Shown in pieces: positions 61,458-64,000 of a DNA stretch of 64,000 bases. The notes beneath the pieces are model-generated. The model did not search any database, had not been told where the DNA came from, and saw only the letters and a list, made by a program, of their open reading frames with translations. The DNA is from Aquibacillus sediminis (lineage in GTDB: Bacteria; Bacillota; Bacilli; Bacillales; Amphibacillaceae), in contig NZ_SZNM01000008.1 of assembly GCF_005870085.1 (NCBI RefSeq), forward strand, positions 1-64,000. The letters run 5' to 3'. Each line of letters opens with the position of its first letter. Within the stretch, counting starts at the first letter, position 1. Both the position numbers and the translations under genes were made by a program.

Positions 61458-63167
61458 TTAAACTTGAAATTTTTTCATTAGGTTATTCATATTATCAACC
61501 ATTTTAGTCATTGTTTGTGTACTTGTTGAAATGTTATCTATAGCTGAACTTTGTTCTTGTATCGATGCTGTTATTTCTTCCGTCCCTGCAGCAGATTGTT
61601 CAGAGATGGCTGCAATATGTTCTACAGATTGATTGATATCTTGGCTTGATTGGTTAATGTATTCAAATGTAGACGCTATTTGATTAATCCGTTCACTCAT
61701 GTCACCTACTTTTGCCTTAAGGTCAGCGAAGACTTGATCCGTTAATTGGATTTCATTGGCACCCTTTGTTACTTCGTCATATCCCGCTTTCAACGTTTGT
61801 GACATGGTAGATGTCTCTTCTTTAATACTATAAACAATTTCGGTAATATTTTCGATCGAATTGGAAACTTCTTCTGCTAGTTTTCTCACTTCATCGGCAA
61901 CAACAGCAAATCCTTTTCCTGACTCTCCGGCACGAGCTGCTTCAATCGATGCATTTAAAGCAAGTAGGTTTGTTTGTTCAGCGATTGATTTAATGACAGA
62001 AACAATTTCGGTAATAGAATTTGTTTTTTCTGTAAGGTTGGTTACGTTATTAACAGAAGTTTCTACAGCCTCACTAATTAAGTTCATTTGTGTTAAGGAT
62101 TTTTGCATTTGTTTATTCCCATCTTCTGTAACGTTTTCGACAATATTGGAAAAATTAACAAGTTCTTCACTATGTTTGGTAGCTTCTATTACTTTTTGTT
62201 CAAAAGCTTTTGTGCTTTCGGAAATGGTAGCTGCTTCATTTGCTTGATTACTTGTACCTGTCGCTAATTGTTCGATTGTAGATGCAACTTGATGACTACC
62301 TGTTTTCACTTCATTGGTTGCATTTGATACAATATAACTTTGCTGGTCTAATTCACTAGATAAATCTGAAATTTCATTTATCATGTTTCGCAAGCTATCT
62401 CCCATATAATTAATAGATTGAGAGAGTTGTCCAATTTCATCCTTACCATTATTTGTTAGTTTATCTACTTGTAGGTCACCGTGGGCAATTTTATTACTTG
62501 TGTCAACAATATTATGGAGACTTTTGTTAATTTTTCTACTAACAAATACAAGTAGTAGGAATGATAAGACAATAGAAAGGATACCGGCAATTAATAAAAT
62601 CCAAATTGTGTTCGTTATATTGGACTGGGCATTGTTCAAAGCAACTTGATTGGATTCGGTTGCGGAAACTTTTAACTCCTCGCCTAGTTGTTTAGTTTGT
62701 TCCTTAAGATCATTAGCGGATGCTTGCAAATCAGCAAATTGTTCTGTGTTGATTTGTTTTACATTAGGCACAATGGTGCTAAAGAAATACTGATCTAATT
62801 CATTATTATTTTCAATAATTTGATTAAATAAATGTACTTGCTCTTCATTTTCCAGTTTTTGTTTTAATGATTTTGCTGTCGAGACAAATTGCCTACTTGA
62901 ATGAATATATGAAGCCAATTTTTCTTCGTTCTCCACCACTAAATAATCGGGGATTTGAATATATTTTTCGTTAAAATAGGAAACTAGTTCTGATGAATCA
63001 ATCGCAATTTCGTTGGTTGTCATTGACTCATCCATAGTATCGTTCGTTTTGTTAAGCAAGAAATAAGTAAGTAATATTGATGCAAAAAATATAACGGCCA
63101 TAAATGAGAAAATCATGCCATATTTTCCACCGATGGTAGTATTATTCCACTTTCTTTTTAGGAACAC
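61458..63167 (-). CDS. Methyl-accepting chemotaxis protein with four-helix-bundle-type sensor
   Basis: A ~569-aa chemoreceptor. TM1 ~17-39 ([21 protein letters not shown]), extracellular helical domain of ~150 residues (4HB-like), TM2 ~188-210, HAMP, and signalling domain with tip [43 protein letters not shown] 63167 is chosen because GGAGGT lies 6-7 bases upstream; the frame opens earlier (63239) without an SD. First gene of a unit with the sugar-binding lipoprotein. Confidence 0.93.
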   Translation of the reverse strand: MFLKRKWNNTTIGGKYGMIFSFMAVIFFASILLTYFLLNKTNDTMDESMTTNEIAIDSSELVSYFNEKYIQIPDYLVVENEEKLASYIHSSRQFVSTAKSLKQKLENEEQVHLFNQIIENNNELDQYFFSTIVPNVKQINTEQFADLQASANDLKEQTKQLGEELKVSATESNQVALNNAQSNITNTIWILLIAGILSIVLSFLLLVFVSRKINKSLHNIVDTSNKIAHGDLQVDKLTNNGKDEIGQLSQSINYMGDSLRNMINEISDLSSELDQQSYIVSNATNEVKTGSHQVASTIEQLATGTSNQANEAATISESTKAFEQKVIEATKHSEELVNFSNIVENVTEDGNKQMQKSLTQMNLISEAVETSVNNVTNLTEKTNSITEIVSVIKSIAEQTNLLALNASIEAARAGESGKGFAVVADEVRKLAEEVSNSIENITEIVYSIKEETSTMSQTLKAGYDEVTKGANEIQLTDQVFADLKAKVGDMSERINQIASTFEYINQSSQDINQSVEHIAAISEQSAAGTEEITASIQEQSSAIDNISTSTQTMTKMVDNMNNLMKKFQV

Positions 63168-63281
63168 AGTCGTACCTCCTTGTTCAATGTTAATAAAAAA
63201 TTTAAAAGCTCCCCTCTTTTTTATTTCAAATACTGACAAATTATAACAAATTTTTAAAATGAAGGGAATTCCATGTAATAA

Positions 63282-63323
63282 AAAAGTCTCATAATGGGTA
63301 CCCCCCCTTCATGAGACATTTTC
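63282..63323 (-). terminator. Terminator of the NhaC-type antiporter gene
   Basis: Minus strand: GTCTCAT...ATGAGAC hairpin with a GC-rich loop (gaagggggggtaccc) followed by TTTTTT, 2 bases past the stop. Confidence 0.85.
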
Positions 63324-63324
63324 C

Positions 63325-64000
63325 TTATATGATAAATGTAACCCCAGTATAAAGCACTGCTGTTATACATGCTGCAATGATCGCTGGTTTAAACTTAAAA
63401 CGAGCATATTCCATTGTTGTTAAATCTAAAATGTTTGCAAGTGTGTTGGTATCATCACTTAATGGAGAGGAAAAAGCACCAAATGAACCACTAGCGAATA
63501 CAGCACCGATTACAAGTGGCAACGAAACATCAGCCACACTTGCTACTGAAATTCCAAGTGGCATGAGAATTCCCCACGTTCCCCATGCTGAACCAATAAA
63601 ATAGGAGATGGCTGATCCAAATATAAATAACAGCGGTACGATAAACATTTTTGGAATCCACCCCGTATGTGCCGTAACGAAACTAGAAAATCCTAAGTCA
63701 TCCGTGACGGAGGACAGCCCCCAAACAATGGATAATAACACAATGACTGTCATCAAATCATTTCCACCTGTAATAAAACTGCTAATTAATTGATTTAATT
63801 TAAACCGTTGCAATAAAAAAAACACCATTGAAATCAACATTGTAAATAGGAGAGCAACTACCATTGCTTCTAATACATCTGCTTGGATAAAAGCTTCAAA
63901 AAAATCAAACCCTTGTTGATTCCCATCCCACCAAGTTAAAAATAAAGTAAGAAAGATCACCAAAATAATTGGAACAATCAAATTCCAAGGTTTATCAGGC
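63325..64000 (-). CDS. NhaC-family Na+/H+ antiporter, C-terminal part (gene runs off the window)
   Basis: At least 224 residues of a polytopic transporter; the frame continues past 64000 without a start (PDKPWNLIVP...), so the N-terminal half is missing. Typical NhaC stretches: ISSFITGGNDLMTVIVLLSIVWGL, FGSAISYFIGSAWGTWGILMPLG, and ASGSFGAFSSPLSDDTNTLAN. It is a Na+(or malate/lactate)-proton exchanger by family. TTG 63981 is not a believable start. It fits a salt- or alkali-tolerant lifestyle. Confidence 0.88.
   Translation of the reverse strand, partial: PDKPWNLIVPIILVIFLTLFLTWWDGNQQGFDFFEAFIQADVLEAMVVALLFTMLISMVFFLLQRFKLNQLISSFITGGNDLMTVIVLLSIVWGLSSVTDDLGFSSFVTAHTGWIPKMFIVPLLFIFGSAISYFIGSAWGTWGILMPLGISVASVADVSLPLVIGAVFASGSFGAFSSPLSDDTNTLANILDLTTMEYARFKFKPAIIAACITAVLYTGVTFII

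Overview
The window is chromosomal DNA of a low-GC, spore-forming Bacillaceae, most like the halotolerant Oceanobacillus/Virgibacillus/Gracilibacillus group. The evidence is gene order matching the Bacillus subtilis core (yojF-bshB2; yvlBCD; hprK-lgt-yvoD-ppaX-yvoF; yvcD-trxB-yvcI-rapZ-yvcK-whiA-crh-clpP; cggR-gapA-pgk-tpiA-gpmI-eno; secG-est-rnr-smpB-ssrA), frequent TTG/GTG starts with strong Shine-Dalgarno sites, a small spore-protein-like gene, an NhaC-type antiporter and a betaine-binding lipoprotein. The genus is an inference.

Layout. 0.3-8.1 kb: bacillithiol deacetylase, the yvlBCD envelope genes, then hprK-lgt-yvoD-ppaX-yvoF. 8.6-13.5 kb: glycerol kinase and glycerol-3-phosphate dehydrogenase, and a ketopantoate-reductase-like gene. 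13.6-21 kb: thioredoxin reductase and the rapZ-yvcK-whiA-crh cluster facing clpP, which has a CtsR box over its promoter. 21.9 kb: tRNA-Arg(CCG). 22.6-31.2 kb: lactate dehydrogenase and lower glycolysis, with a CggR operator upstream of cggR. 31.3-32.7 kb: a gene-free repeat island. 33.2-38.1 kb: a fruK-fruA-ptsH-ptsI operon on the minus strand. HPr kinase, HPr, Crh, EI, the fructose PTS, CggR and glycolysis therefore all lie in one window and form a coherent carbon-flux module. 39.7-46.4 kb: secG, esterase, RNase R, SmpB and tmRNA. 46.6-52.3 kb: mixed housekeeping and hypothetical genes. 52.6-64 kb: signalling and membrane genes (HD-GYP-like protein, c-di-GMP riboswitch, orphan LuxR-type regulator, two chemoreceptors, SulP transporter with Usp, NlpC/P60 hydrolase, sugar-binding lipoprotein, NhaC antiporter cut by the window end).

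The two most unusual regions are these. (1) The tmRNA gene is split in its T-loop by a 278-nt group I intron with no ORF, and a LAGLIDADG endonuclease gene lies just outside ssrA on the opposite strand. This looks like a split intron/endonuclease homing pair. (2) A class I c-di-GMP riboswitch with a terminator leads two overlapping micro-genes (a 55-aa zinc-ribbon protein and a 61-aa protein of unknown function). This cassette sits between two same-orientation copies of a dispersed repeat and follows a gene for a variant HD-GYP protein.

Intergenic DNA is rich in repeats. Family A is large modular palindromic elements with variable terminal inverted repeats. Family B is elements of about 150-200 bp with a strong palindrome. 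There are also two adjacent tandem arrays that both have a 52-bp period, short GCGGA palindromes, and GGGACA/TGTCCC palindromes.
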